Source: Gaiellaceae bacterium (GTDB taxonomy: Bacteria > Actinomycetota > Thermoleophilia > Gaiellales > Gaiellaceae). From it: a stretch of DNA of 64,000 nucleotides. Both the position numbers and the translations under genes were made by a program. The notes beneath the pieces are model-generated. The model was not told the DNA's origin, searched no databases, and saw nothing but the letters and a program-made list of their open reading frames with translations. The stretch is from contig JAUJMY010000005.1 in assembly GCA_030446625.1 (NCBI GenBank), positions 93,383-157,382 of the forward strand. Direction: 5' to 3'. This document shows, piece by piece, positions 33,710-43,632 of this stretch; the stretch's first letter is position 1, and each line of letters begins with the position of its first letter.

Positions 33710-35245
33710 CTAGCGGGCGTGGATCGTGTAGGGCCCGCAGGAGACGTTGCCGAGCTCCTCGCGGACGATGCGGCCGTTCATGTCCTTCGGCGTGATGGTG
33801 AGCGTCGTGCTCGTCACGCGCACCTGCGCGTAGCTGTACGTGTTGCTCGACGCGCAGCGCATCCCGATCCCGCGCGGCGGAGGCGGCTTGAAGAAGAGCG
33901 CGTTCAGGAGCTGCGCGGAGCCGGGGCTGCCGAGCGTCTCCTCGATCTCGCGCGCATAGGTGTTCGTCGCCACGGGGCCCGTGATCACCTCGAGGATCCC
34001 GCTCTCGAGCGGCCCGCCCGGCTCGAACGTCCGCAGCCGCGCGTCGCCGACGAAGTTCGCGTGCGTGTCCGTCGTCAGGAAGACGACGTTGCGCACGTTC
34101 GCGCGCAGGAACTCGAGCAGTCGCAGGCGCTCGTGCTCGTATCCCTCCCAGCGGTCGTACGGCAGCGCGTACCACTGCTGGATCGGCACCTCGTTCATGA
34201 TCACCTTGAACGTCGCGGTGGAGCGCGCGACGGCCGCGGTGAAGCGCGCGTACTGGTCCGCGCCGAGCATCGTGCGGCCGGGGTCGCGGATGCGCGCGAG
34301 GCAGTCGGGCGGGACGGGGCGCGCGAGCGACGGCGCGAGCGCGGCGAACGCGTCCCGGACCGGCTGCGGTGCCGTCGGCGCGAGGTCGGTGGCGTCTCCG
34401 TTCCGGCACGCGCCGCCGGCGGTCGCCTTCGCGCTGCGGAACGAGCGCTCGTCCAAGAAGAAGAGCTCGAGGTTCCGGCCCCAACGGACGCTCCGGTAGA
34501 GCCCCGTGCGAGGCGAGTAGCGCACCGGCGAGTAGTCGACGAACGCCTTGACGCCGGCGCGATAGATGGCGTCGCCGTGCTCCGGGCGCGAGAAGTCGTT
34601 GATGAACTCATGGTCGTCCCAGTGGCTGTAGAGCGACGTGGAGGCGCGGAGGTTCCGGAGCGCGGGCAGCGACAGGTTCTCGCGGTACTTGGCCCACTTC
34701 TCCGGGACGGTCAGCGCCGCGCGCGTCCCCGCGACCTCGCTGTCGGAGTAGATCGTGTCGCCGAGGTTGACGTTGAAGTCGTTCCGCTCGCGTGCCATCC
34801 GCGCGTAGACCTGGAAGGTGTTGAAGGCCGGGCGGCGCGTCCCCGGGTTCCGCGTCGCGTCGGCGTCGCCGGTGTAGGCGAACTCGACCGGCCGGGTCGA
34901 GCGCGCCGCGGGAGCCGTGCGAAAGCGGCCGACAGGGCTGAGGCTGCCGCCGGCGGAGAAGCGATAGTAGTACCTGGTGTCGGCGCGGAGCCGGCGCACG
35001 GCGATCGTGACGTTCCGGTCCGTCGCGTCACGCGCGGTCGCGCGCAGGCGCCTCACGATCCGACGAAAGCGCACGTCGGTCGAGACGGTGACGCGGACGG
35101 TCCCCGCGTGGGTGGAGCGCGCCCACAGGAGCGCGCTCGTCGACGTCACCTCGCCCGACGCGACGCCGGACGCGAAGCCACTCGCGCCGTGGGCGGCGGG
35201 AGCGAGCAAAGCCCCCGCGAGCGCGCAGATGACGACCGAGCGCAC
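33710..35245 (-). CDS. phoD: PhoD-like alkaline phosphatase/phosphodiesterase
   Basis: A 511-residue exported protein. Signal peptide about 1-20 (ends AHGASG); PhoD N-terminal Ig-like domain ('SGVASGEVTSTSALLWAR'); catalytic domain with 'AYTGDADATR', 'NVNLGDTIYSD', 'SLYSHWDDHEFINDF', 'FLDERSFR' and 'VFLTTDTHANFVGDARL'. PhoD enzymes use Ca2+ and Fe3+ to release phosphate from mono- and diesters outside the cell. It sits alone, between tRNA-Lys and msrB. Confidence 0.9.
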   Translation of the reverse strand: MRSVVICALAGALLAPAAHGASGFASGVASGEVTSTSALLWARSTHAGTVRVTVSTDVRFRRIVRRLRATARDATDRNVTIAVRRLRADTRYYYRFSAGGSLSPVGRFRTAPAARSTRPVEFAYTGDADATRNPGTRRPAFNTFQVYARMARERNDFNVNLGDTIYSDSEVAGTRAALTVPEKWAKYRENLSLPALRNLRASTSLYSHWDDHEFINDFSRPEHGDAIYRAGVKAFVDYSPVRYSPRTGLYRSVRWGRNLELFFLDERSFRSAKATAGGACRNGDATDLAPTAPQPVRDAFAALAPSLARPVPPDCLARIRDPGRTMLGADQYARFTAAVARSTATFKVIMNEVPIQQWYALPYDRWEGYEHERLRLLEFLRANVRNVVFLTTDTHANFVGDARLRTFEPGGPLESGILEVITGPVATNTYAREIEETLGSPGSAQLLNALFFKPPPPRGIGMRCASSNTYSYAQVRVTSTTLTITPKDMNGRIVREELGNVSCGPYTIHAR

Positions 35246-35312
35246 GCCCGCAGGCTATCGCCGCGCGCAGCGTTAACGTGCGTGTAAGACCTGGCCCGGT
35301 ACCCTCCGCCCT

Positions 35313-35717
35313 ATGAAGGTGAAGAAGACGGACGCGGAGTGGCGCGAGCAACTGACGCCCGAGCAGTACGCGGTGATGCGCGGACACGGCACCGAGCGCC
35401 CGTGGAGCGGCGAGTACAATGCGACGAAGACTCCCGGCACCTACCGGTGCGCGGGCTGCGGCGCCGAGCTCTTCACCTCCGACGCGAAGTTCGACTCGGG
35501 CTCCGGCTGGCCGAGCTTCTTCAAGCCTGCGGATCCGGCGACCGTCGAGACGCACGAGGACAACACGTTCTTCATGCGCCGCACCGAGGTCCATTGCGCG
35601 ACCTGCGAGTCGCACCTCGGGCACGTGTTCGACGACGGGCCGGACCCGACCGGCCAGCGCTACTGCATCAACTCGGTGTGCCTGAGGCTCGATCCAGCGG
35701 AAGAGCAGGCGTCGTGA
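35313..35717 (+). CDS. msrB: Peptide-methionine (R)-S-oxide reductase MsrB
   Basis: 134 residues. The zinc site is two CxxC pairs (CAGC and CATC), the core has '[15 protein letters not shown]', and the catalytic Cys is in '[13 protein letters not shown]'. It reduces R-methionine sulfoxide in proteins. The stop overlaps the MsrA start (GTGA at 35714), so both stereoisomer repair enzymes are made from one message. Confidence 0.95.
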   Translation: MKVKKTDAEWREQLTPEQYAVMRGHGTERPWSGEYNATKTPGTYRCAGCGAELFTSDAKFDSGSGWPSFFKPADPATVETHEDNTFFMRRTEVHCATCESHLGHVFDDGPDPTGQRYCINSVCLRLDPAEEQAS

Positions 35718-36202
35718 CCGAGAAGGCGACGTTCGGCGCGGGCTGTTTCTGGGGCGTCGAGGCCGCGTTCCGGCAGCTCGAGGGCGTCACGGCGACGGCG
35801 GTCGGCTATCTCGGCGGGAAGCTCGAGAGCCCGACGTACGAGCAGGTCTGCTCGGGCCGCACCGGCCACGCCGAGGTCGTTCAGGTCGAGTACGACCCCG
35901 AGGACGTGGCATACGAGGATCTGCTCGCGGCGTTCTGGCGCGTCCACAACCCCACGCACCGGAACCGGCAGGGCTGGGATTTGGGCTCCCAGTACCGGTC
36001 GGCGATCTTCTTCCACACGCCCCAGCAGCAGGCGGCGGCGGAGACATCGAAGCGCGAGCGGCAGGGAGACCACCGCAAGCCGATCAGGACGGAGATCACG
36101 CCGGCGTCGAGGTTCTACCGCGCCGAGGAGTACCACCAGCGGTATCTCGAGAAGCAGGGCCGCTCCTCGTGCTCGGTCGCGCTCCGCAGCACCGGCTCGT
36201 AG
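35714..36202 (+). CDS. msrA: Peptide-methionine (S)-S-oxide reductase MsrA
   Basis: 162 residues from GTG 35714. It has the catalytic '[12 protein letters not shown]' near the N-terminus, then '[26 protein letters not shown]' and '[20 protein letters not shown]'. It reduces S-methionine sulfoxide in proteins and free form. It is translationally coupled to msrB. The C-terminal Cys in 'SSCSVALR' may serve as resolving cysteine, an inference. Confidence 0.95.
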   Translation: MTEKATFGAGCFWGVEAAFRQLEGVTATAVGYLGGKLESPTYEQVCSGRTGHAEVVQVEYDPEDVAYEDLLAAFWRVHNPTHRNRQGWDLGSQYRSAIFFHTPQQQAAAETSKRERQGDHRKPIRTEITPASRFYRAEEYHQRYLEKQGRSSCSVALRSTGS

Positions 36203-36228
36203 CCGGCGCCGCTATCGTCCTGCGCGCC

Positions 36229-36301
36229 GCCCCCATCGACTAGCGGCCCAGGTCGCGGCCCTTTCAAGGCCGTAGCGCGGGTTCGAATCCCGCTGGGGGC
36301 A
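36229..36301 (+). tRNA. tRNA-Glu (TTC)
   Basis: 73 bases: acceptor GCCCCCA/TGGGGGC, discriminator A, anticodon loop CTTTCAA with TTC, T-arm CGGGTTCGAATCCCG. CCA is not encoded. It lies 26 bases after msrA. Confidence 0.96.
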
Positions 36302-36392
36302 CCTCGCGCCCCTCGCTGGCGCCACCTGCGGCGGCCGGAACCGCCCTCCGGTGCCGCCCCAGCGGCGCCCGAGGAACGCGAGGCGCGCCGAG

Positions 36393-36764
36393 CTACCTCG
36401 GGACGAAGTCCGGGAAGCCCTGCTCGTCCATGTACGAGATCGCGCGGCTCGCGACCCAGACGACGGCGGCCGGATCGGCCGCCTCGAGCGCTCGCCGTAC
36501 CGCCTCGTCGCCCCCCTCGGCGCCGCGCGCAGCACCGGCGGCGGCCCGGCGCAGACGGCAGAGCGCGGCCGTGGCCACGTCGGCGTCGTTCCCCTCCTCG
36601 TGGTACCAGCTCGACTCGTTCGCGTCGTTCACGAGGCCGACGATCCGCTCCTCGAGCGCGGCCGCGTCCTCGGCGGCCAGATCGATGTCGCGGTCGCGAG
36701 GCTTCCCGCCGCCGATCAGGCGGAACTTCCTCCGCGGCGGGGGCTCGAATGGCGGTTTCGGCAC
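36393..36764 (-). CDS. Conserved-looking hypothetical protein
   Basis: A 123-residue soluble protein without a family I can name. It starts with a Pro/Arg-rich basic segment ('PPFEPPPRRKFRLIGGGKPRDRD'), continues with an acidic helical part and ends 'VVWVASRAISYMDEQGFPDF'. Ala-rich helices dominate. It lies alone between tRNA-Glu and tRNA-Val on the opposite strand. The amphipathic C-terminal half looks like real protein, hence moderate confidence. Confidence 0.6.
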   Translation of the reverse strand: MPKPPFEPPPRRKFRLIGGGKPRDRDIDLAAEDAAALEERIVGLVNDANESSWYHEEGNDADVATAALCRLRRAAAGAARGAEGGDEAVRRALEAADPAAVVWVASRAISYMDEQGFPDFVPR

Positions 36765-36814
36765 GTCGCCCTCCTCGTCGGGTCGCCGGAACCCTAGCTA
36801 CGCTGCGGCCGTCC

Positions 36815-36887
36815 GGGCGGTTAGCTCAGCTGGGAGAGCACCTGCCTTACAAGCAGGGAGTCGGCGGTTCGAGCCCGTCACCGCCCA
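36815..36887 (+). tRNA. tRNA-Val (TAC)
   Basis: 73 bases: acceptor GGGCGGT/ACCGCCC, discriminator A, D-arm TAGCTCAGCTGGGAGAGC, anticodon loop CTTACAA with TAC, T-arm with GGTTCGAGCCC. CCA is not encoded. Confidence 0.96.
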
Positions 36888-36997
36888 CTCGCAGCGCACC
36901 GGTTGCGTCCGTCGCCGCTTCGCGGAAGCCGCGAGCAGGCGCGCGGACGACGCACGAGGCTCGTCAGGTCGGAATGTGTCCTCCGCGCGAGCCGTTC

Positions 36998-37024
36998 TAG
37001 TAGGTACAACTTTTGTAGCTACTA
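36998..37024. promoter_or_regulatory. Palindromic operator candidate upstream of lon
   Basis: TAGTAGGTACAA, spacer CTT, TTGTAGCTACTA: 12-base arms with one mismatch, markedly AT-rich in a GC-rich genome. It ends 16 bases before the TTG start of lon, just ahead of the GGAG Shine-Dalgarno, so a bound repressor would block transcription. It does not match the HAIR or CIRCE heat-shock elements that I know. Confidence 0.6.
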
Positions 37025-37040
37025 CGGAACGGAGAACGCT

Positions 37041-39325
37041 TTGGGTCACCTGCTGCTCGTCCCGCTCGAAGACATCGTCGTCTTCCCGAACATGTCCGTG
37101 AACCTCACGGTGGACGTCGGCGACGAGGAGCGCGTGCTGCTCGTCCCGCGCCACGAGAACGCGTACGCGAAGGTCGGCACCGTCGCGGCGGTCACGGATC
37201 GCGTGCGGCTGCCCGGCGGAGCGCGCGCGGTGACGCTCGACGGGCTCCACCGCGGCGTCGCCGGCGCCGCGCACACCGATCCGCTCGGGCGGCTGCGCGT
37301 GGAGGTCGAGGAGCGCCCGGACGACGAACCTTCCGACGGCCGCGTCCGCGAGCTCGAGGTCGAGTACCGCGCCGTGGTCGAGGAGATCCTCGAGCTGCGC
37401 GGCGACGACGGGCGCATCGCCGCCTTCGTCCGCTCGATCACCGAGGCCGGCGCGCTCGCCGACACGGCCGGCTACTCGCCCGACTTCACCTTCGAGCAGA
37501 AGGTCGAGCTGCTGGAGAAGCTCGACATCCGGGAGCGGCTCGAGCTCGCGCTGCGGCTCCAGCGCGAGCGCCTCGCGGAGATGCAGGTCCGGAGGCGGAT
37601 CCGCGAGGACGTCGAGTCCGGCGCCGCGAAGCAGCAGCGCGAGTACATCCTGCGCCGCCAGCTCGAGTCGATCCGCAAGGAGCTGGGCGAGGACGACGCG
37701 TCCGTCGCGGACGAGTACCGGACGAAGATCGCCGAGGCGGGCATGCCGGACGCGGTCCGCGAGCAGGCGGAGCGCGAGCTCGCACGTCTCGAGCGCGTCG
37801 GCGAGCAGGGCGGCGAGGCCTCGATGATCCGCACGTACCTCGACTGGCTGATCTCGGTGCCGTGGTCGAAGCGCTCCGAGGAGCGGCTCGACCCGGTGCA
37901 CGCGCGCGAGGTGCTGGACGCCGACCACCACGGGCTGGACGACGTGAAGAACCGCATCGTCGAGTACCTCGCGGTGCGCAAGCTGCGCGAGGAGCGCGGG
38001 ATCCAGGAGGACAAGCGCTCGGGGCGATCCTGACGCTCATCGGGCCACCCGGGACCGGCAAGACCTCGATCGGCGAGTCGATCGCGCGCGCGCTCAACCG
38101 CGAGTTCGTCCGCATGTCGCTCGGCGGCGTGCGCGACGAGGCGGAGATCCGCGGGCACCGGCGGACGTACATCGGCGCGCTGCCCGGGCGGCTCGTCCGC
38201 GCCCTTCGCGACGCCGGGACGATGAACCCCGTGATCCTGCTCGACGAGGTCGACAAGGTCGGCGCCGACTGGCGCGGCGACCCGTCCGCGGCGCTGCTCG
38301 AGGTGCTCGACCCGGCGCAGAACCACTCGTTCCGCGACCACTATCTCGACGTCGAGCTCGACCTCTCCGAGGTCGTCTTCATCGCGACGGCGAACATGGC
38401 CGAGACGATCCCCGGGCCGCTGCTCGACCGGATGGACGTGATCGGCTTCGACGGCTACACGGTCGACGAGAAGGTCGCGATCGCGCGCGCCTACCTGTGG
38501 CCGCGGCAGCGCGAGCGCAACGGCCTGCTCGAGGAGGAGGTGACCGTGGAGGACCGCGTGCTCGAGACGGTCGTGACCGAGTACACGCGCGAGGCCGGCG
38601 TGCGCCAGCTCGAGCGCGAGCTCGGGAAGATCCTGCGCAAGACGGCGACGCAGATCGCGTCGGAGCAGGGGCAGGCGCCCGTGACCGTAGACCTGGAGCG
38701 CGTGCGCGCGGCTCTCGGGCACCAGCGCTTCTACCAGGAGGCGGCCGAGCGGACGGCGGTGCCGGGCGTCGCCACGGGCCTCGCGGTCACGGGCACGGGC
38801 GGCGACGTGCTCTTCGTCGAGGCCACCTCGATGCAGGGTCGCGAGGACGGTCTCATGCTCACGGGACAGCTCGGCGACGTGATGAAGGAGTCCGCGCGGA
38901 TCGCGCTGTCGTACGTCCGCGGGCACGCGGCCGAGCTCGGGATCGACGAGAGCGAGTTCGCGAGCCGCTCCTTCCACGTCCACGTTCCCGCAGGCGCGAT
39001 CCCGAAGGACGGACCGAGTGCGGGCGTGACGATGACGACCGCGCTCGCCTCGCTCCTCTCCGGGCGGCCCGTGAAGCACACCGTCGGCATGACGGGCGAG
39101 GTGACGCTCCAGGGCCGCGTCCTGCCGATCGGCGGGCTCAAGCAGAAGGTGCTCGCCGCCCACGCGGCGGGCCTGACGCACGTGATCCTGCCGGAGCGCA
39201 ACCGCGCGGATCTCGACGACGTGCCGGCGGACGTTCGCGAGCAGCTGACGTTCCACCCGGTAATGAGCCTCGACGAGGTCCTCGAGCTCGCGCTCGAGCC
39301 GGTGCGCGAGCATGCGCTGTCGTAG
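37041..39325 (+). pseudogene. lon: Lon protease, apparent single-base frameshift
   Basis: The frame from TTG 37041 (GGAG six bases before) gives the Lon N-domain ('LLLVPLEDIVVFPNMSVNL') and helical region to about residue 330, ending at a premature stop at 38033. The frame continuing from about 38025 gives 'LTLIGPPGTGKTSIGESIARAL' (Walker A), 'PVILLDEVDKVG', and the protease domain with Ser in 'PKDGPSAGVTM' and Lys in 'GGLKQKVLAAHAAG', to 39325. One G too few in the run at 38021-38024 explains the break; with it the protein would be about 762 residues. This may be a homopolymer sequencing error, as all motifs are intact. Confidence 0.9.
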
Positions 39326-39629
39326 ATGCGACCCGGTTCCCGAGGAGGTCCGGCAGGCCGCCGACCTTCTCGGGCGCCGCTCGATGCTCGCGATCGTGTG
39401 GGCGTCCCACGCGGGCGCCGTCCGGTTCAACGAATTCCGTTACGCCCTCGGCGACGTCCCGCCCCGGACGCTCGCCGCGCGGCTGTCGGAGCTGGAGGAG
39501 GCGGGCGTGCTGGAGCGTTGCGTCGTCGACGCGCGCCCGCCGCGGGTCGAGTACCGGCTGACCGAGCACGGGCTGCGGCTCGAGGCGCTCGTGGACGCCC
39601 TCCGTCGCTGGGCCCGCGCCTCCGTCTAG
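39312..39629 (+). CDS. HxlR-family transcriptional regulator
   Basis: A 105-residue winged-helix protein with the HxlR pattern: 'ADLLGRRSMLAIVWASHAGA', 'RFNEFRYALGDVPPRTLAARLSELEEAGVLERCVVD' and 'VEYRLTEHGLRLEALVDALRRWA'. The N-terminal Cys pair (CRRC) could sense redox, an inference. ATG 39312 overlaps the end of lon by 14 bases; its 3' end overlaps the convergent methyltransferase gene by four bases. Confidence 0.85.
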   Translation: MRCRRCDPVPEEVRQAADLLGRRSMLAIVWASHAGAVRFNEFRYALGDVPPRTLAARLSELEEAGVLERCVVDARPPRVEYRLTEHGLRLEALVDALRRWARASV

Positions 39630-40375
39630 AGCTTCCGCGCGACGAAGATCGCCCACCCCATCGCGTCACGCTGCCAGCGGAGGTAGTGATCGCGGAACGC
39701 GAGGTGCCGCTCGCGGATCGCGTCCGCGTCGGGGTCGTCGGGATGCTCGCGCAGCCACTCCTCGAGCTTCCGCCAGTGGCCGCTCTCGTACCGGTCCCAG
39801 TCGTCCTCGGACGACGCGAGGATGGCCACGAGCCGCAGCCCGTTGCGGTCGATCTTGGCCACGGTCTCGGGCAGCGTCGCGTACGTCATGTCCGGGTCCG
39901 GATATCCCGGCGAGAGCGGCCACGTGCGCCAGTACGGCTCCCCGACGGCGACGTACCCGCCGCTTCGCACGGCCGGGGCGAGCGCATCGAGCGTGCCGCT
40001 CAAACCGGACCAGACGAACGTTGCGCCGAGGCAAAGGGCGGCGTCGTACGCCTCTCGCTCCAGCTCGAGTTCACGCGCATCCGCGCGGACGAAGCGGACG
40101 CGCGACGCGAAGCCCGCTGCCGCCGTCCGCTCCTCGGCAGCGGCGTGAAACGCCTGCCGGAGCTCGATTCCGGCCACGTGGCAGCCGAATTCCCGCGCGA
40201 GCAGGATCGCGGGGCCGCCGCGCCCGGAGGCGACGTCGAGCACGTGTGACTCCGGCGTGAGCTCGAGGTAGTTCCCGAGCAGGCGCACCTTCTCGGGGCT
40301 CGTCGGGTTCTGGATCTCGTGCTGCGCCTCCGCGATCTCGATCAGCTTCCAGAAGATGCGTGCTGCGTCGTCCAC
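39626..40375 (-). CDS. Class I SAM-dependent methyltransferase
   Basis: A 249-residue Rossmann methyltransferase. SAM motif I is '[20 protein letters not shown]' (about 45-64), followed by 'VAGIEL' and 'FVRADAREL' (motifs II/III) and '[17 protein letters not shown]'. The fold resembles cyclopropane-synthase-like and UbiE-like small-molecule methyltransferases; the substrate is unknown. The start is GTG 40375, divergent from the cyclophilin gene 32 bases away. Confidence 0.85.
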   Translation of the reverse strand: MDDAARIFWKLIEIAEAQHEIQNPTSPEKVRLLGNYLELTPESHVLDVASGRGGPAILLAREFGCHVAGIELRQAFHAAAEERTAAAGFASRVRFVRADARELELEREAYDAALCLGATFVWSGLSGTLDALAPAVRSGGYVAVGEPYWRTWPLSPGYPDPDMTYATLPETVAKIDRNGLRLVAILASSEDDWDRYESGHWRKLEEWLREHPDDPDADAIRERHLAFRDHYLRWQRDAMGWAIFVARKL

Positions 40376-40407
40376 GGCCCGCGATCGTAGTGCGCTACGG
40401 TCAGCCG

Positions 40408-40866
40408 ATGACCACAGCCACGCTGCACACCAACCACGGCGCGATCTCGGTCGAGCTCTACCCGGACGAGGCGCCGAAGACGGTCGAGAACTTCACGAAG
40501 CTGGCGCGCGACGGCTTCTACGATGGCGTCATCTTCCACCGCGTCATCCCCGACTTCATGATCCAGGGCGGCGACCCGACGGGGACCGGCAGCGGCGGCC
40601 CCGGCTACCAGTTCGAGGACGAGATCAACGACCACAAGGTCGTCCGCGGTGCGCTCGCGATGGCGAACGCGGGCCCGGGGACGAACGGGAGCCAGTTCTT
40701 CATCGTCACGGCGGACGAGACGCCGTGGCTCGACGGCAAGCACACGGTCTTCGGGCGCGTGACGGACGGGATCGACGTCGTCGACGGGATCTCGGAGCTG
40801 CCGCGCGACGCGATGGACCGGCCGCGCGAGGACGTCGTGATCGAGCGCGTCGAGCTCCAGGAGTAG
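40408..40866 (+). CDS. Cyclophilin-type peptidyl-prolyl isomerase
   Basis: A 152-residue cytosolic cyclophilin. It has '[19 protein letters not shown]' with the catalytic Arg and Gln, '[19 protein letters not shown]', and '[11 protein letters not shown]', where the usual Trp is replaced by His, which predicts weak cyclosporin binding. ATG 40408. The stop overlaps the start of the cation-efflux gene by one base (TAGTG). Confidence 0.93.
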   Translation: MTTATLHTNHGAISVELYPDEAPKTVENFTKLARDGFYDGVIFHRVIPDFMIQGGDPTGTGSGGPGYQFEDEINDHKVVRGALAMANAGPGTNGSQFFIVTADETPWLDGKHTVFGRVTDGIDVVDGISELPRDAMDRPREDVVIERVELQE

Positions 40867-41792
40867 TGCACCACCACCACGCCGCCGGCGAGCGGCTGCA
40901 CGGCGACGGGCGCGCGCTCGGCGCGGCGCTCGCGCTCGTCCTCGTCTTCGCGGCCGTGGAGGCGGTCGTGGGCGTGGCGGCGGGATCGCTCGCGCTGCTC
41001 GCCGACGCCGCTCACATGGTCGGCGACGCGGGGGCGCTCGGGCTCGCCCTCTTCGCGGCCACGCTCGCCGCTCGCCCGGCGACGCCTGCGCGGAGCTTCG
41101 GCTACCGGCGGGCCGAGATCCTCGCCGCCCTCGCCAACGGCGTCGCGCTCGTCGCGATCGCGATCTGGATCGTCGTCGAGGCGTACGGGCGGCTGCGCCA
41201 GCCGACGGAGGTGGACGCCGGATGGGTGCTCGGGGTCGGCGCGCTCGGTCTCGGGGTCAACCTCGCGGCGGCGGCGCTCCTCGCCCGGCCGCACTCGCGC
41301 AGCCTCAACCGCCGCGCCGCGTTGCGGCACGTCCTCGCCGACGCGCTCGGGTCCGTGGGCGTCGTCACCGCCGCCGCGATCGTGCTGGCGACGGGCTGGC
41401 GCGAGGCCGACCCGATCGTCAGCGTCCTGATCGCGCTCCTCGTCCTCGCGAGCTCGTGGTCCGTCCTTCGCGAGTCGGTCTCGATCCTCCTCGAGGAGAG
41501 CCCGAGCGGCATCGACGCTGACGAGGTCGGCCGCGCGCTCGCGGCCGCACAGGGCGTGCAGGAGGTCCACGACCTGCACATCTGGACGATCACCTCCGGC
41601 TTCCCGTCGCTCTCGGCGCATGTGCTCGTCTCCGCCGGCGCCGACTGCCATGCGATCCGGCTCGACCTCGAGCGGCTGCTCCGCGAGCGCTTCGCGCTGA
41701 CGCACACGACGCTCCAGGTCGAGCACGCGGCCTCGCGGCCTCAGTCGATCGAGCTCGCGCGCCGACGGGCGTCGTCTTTGCGCGGGCCGTAG
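40866..41792 (+). CDS. Cation diffusion facilitator family transporter
   Basis: 308 residues from GTG 40866. It begins with a His-rich cytosolic tail (HHHHAAGE), then six membrane helices with 'LADAAHMVGDAGAL' (helix 2) and 'HVLADALGSVGVV' (helix 5), the paired HxxxD zinc sites, and a C-terminal cytosolic domain ('VHDLHIWTITSGFPSLSAHV'). It is of the CzcD/ZnT type and exports Zn2+ or similar ions in exchange for protons. Confidence 0.93.
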   Translation: MHHHHAAGERLHGDGRALGAALALVLVFAAVEAVVGVAAGSLALLADAAHMVGDAGALGLALFAATLAARPATPARSFGYRRAEILAALANGVALVAIAIWIVVEAYGRLRQPTEVDAGWVLGVGALGLGVNLAAAALLARPHSRSLNRRAALRHVLADALGSVGVVTAAAIVLATGWREADPIVSVLIALLVLASSWSVLRESVSILLEESPSGIDADEVGRALAAAQGVQEVHDLHIWTITSGFPSLSAHVLVSAGADCHAIRLDLERLLRERFALTHTTLQVEHAASRPQSIELARRRASSLRGP

Positions 41793-41869
41793 AGCGTGTT
41801 ACGGTCCGTGCGCCCGCGGTGGCGGCGCTGCCGGGCGACTCCTGCATTCCGACCAGAGGAGACGCCACG

Positions 41870-43573
41870 ATGAAGAGCACGCTCGTCGCCGTCGCCGCCG
41901 CGTTCGCGGTCGCGACCCTCGCGACCGCAGCCGCTGCAAAGACGTACGAGCCGGAGACGCCCGAGCCCGCGCGCGGGCCGGACGTCGCAGGCGTCGCGTC
42001 GAGCCCGTACGCCGACGTCGACCGGAATCGCATCTACGACGACCTCGACGCACGGCTCCGCTCGCTCGGCGCGCGCGACCGCGTGACGGCGATCGTGCTG
42101 CTCACGCGCCCGGTGTCCGAGCACGACCTCGCGCAACTCCAGGCGCAGTACGGCGGCTTCGCGGTCAACGCGCGCTGGGACGTCGTGAACGGCTTCAGCG
42201 CGGAGCTCTCGCGCGGCCAGGTCCTCGCGTTCGCGCGGCGCCCGGACGTCGTGCAGGTCGAGGCCGAGCGCGTGTTCCACACGACGATGAGCACGGCGCG
42301 CCGCTGGTACGGCGTCGACAAGGCCAAGACGGACTTCGGCGTCAACGGTGACCGGAACGGATCGCTCAAGTCGTTCACCTCCGGCGACGTCAACGTCTGC
42401 GTCATCGACACCGGAATCGATGCGGCGCACGCCGACCTGAACGAGGGGCAGGTGATCGGCTGGAAGGACTATGTCGGCGGGAGGACGAGCCCCTACGACG
42501 ACCACGGCCACGGGACGCACGTCGCCGGCATCGTGGCGGGGCAGGGGGATGCAAACTCCGCCTACCGCGGCAGCGCGCACGGAGCGTCGCTCGTCGGCGT
42601 CAAGGTGCTCGGCGCCGACGGCAGCGGCTCGACGACGAACATCATCAACGGCGTCAACTTCTGCGTGAACAACAAGACCGCCTACGGCGTCCGGATCATC
42701 AACATGAGCCTCGGGTCGTCCGGCTCCTCCGACGGCACCGACTCGCTGTCGACGGCCGTGAACAACGCGTTCGACAAGGGGATCCTCCCGGTCGTCGCCG
42801 CGGGCAATGCCGGCCCGGCCGCGTACACGATCGGCAGCCCGGCAGCAGCTGCGAAGGCGCTGACCGTGTGCAGCCTCGCGGACCCCGGCGAGAGGGGCTT
42901 CTTCGTCTCCTCGTTCTCGAGCCGCGGGCCGACCGCCGACGGACGAACGAAGCCCGACATCTGCGGCGCCGGCCACAACGTGACCGCGCCTCAGGCGAAC
43001 TCGAGCACCGGCTACGTCGCGATGTCCGGGACGAGCATGGCGACGCCATTCGTCGCCGGCACGGCGGCCCTGATGCTGGACGCGAACTACGGCCTGACGC
43101 CGACCGACCTGAAGAGCAAGCTGACCTCGACGTCGCAGGACTGGCGCAGCTCCGGCGCCGACATCGACACGGGCTACGGCCGCATGCAGTCGTACGAGGC
43201 GATCAAGAGCGCGGGCGGCTACACCGGCACGGGTCCGGCTGTGCCCGGGCACTGGATGGCCGGCCAGAGCCTCGGCGGCACGGCCGCGAGCGACTACTGG
43301 AGCCTCGGCGTCAGCACGACGGCCTATCCGATCGCGCTGACGCTGATCATCCCCGGCGCGTCGAGCAGCAAGGACTTCGACCTCTACCTGTACGACCCGA
43401 GCGGGACCCTCGTCGCGCGCAGCGAGACGGCGACGCGGCAGGACACGATCATGTTCACGCCGTCCGTAACGGGTACCTACAGGGCCCGCGTCTACTCGTA
43501 CGCAGGCAGCGGCAGCTACTACCTCGACTTCTCCTACGGCGGCAGCGCGCCGAGCCTGACGACGAACGGGTGA
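41870..43573 (+). CDS. Secreted subtilisin-like serine protease with C-terminal PPC-like domain
   Basis: 567 residues from ATG 41870 (AGAGGAG eight bases before). Signal peptide 1-23, I9-like propeptide about 60-140, S8 catalytic domain with Asp180 (VIDTG), His214 (GHGTHVAG) and the Ser in 'MSGTSMATPFVAGTAAL'. A C-terminal jelly-roll of the bacterial pre-peptidase type follows ('KDFDLYLYDPSGTLVARSE'). It is an extracellular protease, unrelated in architecture to the island subtilase. A strong hairpin follows the stop. Confidence 0.93.
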   Translation: MKSTLVAVAAAFAVATLATAAAAKTYEPETPEPARGPDVAGVASSPYADVDRNRIYDDLDARLRSLGARDRVTAIVLLTRPVSEHDLAQLQAQYGGFAVNARWDVVNGFSAELSRGQVLAFARRPDVVQVEAERVFHTTMSTARRWYGVDKAKTDFGVNGDRNGSLKSFTSGDVNVCVIDTGIDAAHADLNEGQVIGWKDYVGGRTSPYDDHGHGTHVAGIVAGQGDANSAYRGSAHGASLVGVKVLGADGSGSTTNIINGVNFCVNNKTAYGVRIINMSLGSSGSSDGTDSLSTAVNNAFDKGILPVVAAGNAGPAAYTIGSPAAAAKALTVCSLADPGERGFFVSSFSSRGPTADGRTKPDICGAGHNVTAPQANSSTGYVAMSGTSMATPFVAGTAALMLDANYGLTPTDLKSKLTSTSQDWRSSGADIDTGYGRMQSYEAIKSAGGYTGTGPAVPGHWMAGQSLGGTAASDYWSLGVSTTAYPIALTLIIPGASSSKDFDLYLYDPSGTLVARSETATRQDTIMFTPSVTGTYRARVYSYAGSGSYYLDFSYGGSAPSLTTNG

Positions 43574-43583
43574 GCTCCACGTG

Positions 43584-43619
43584 CGGCGGGTGCGCAGCGT
43601 TCGCGCGGCGCACCCGCCG
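43584..43619 (+). terminator. Hairpin after the subtilase gene
   Basis: CGGCGGGTGCGC (43584-43595) pairs perfectly with GCGCACCCGCCG (43608-43619) across a 12-base loop, 10 bases after the protease stop, followed by TTAAG. It is a probable terminator between the protease and the following SDR. Confidence 0.7.
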
Positions 43620-43632
43620 TTAAGCTCGCAGC

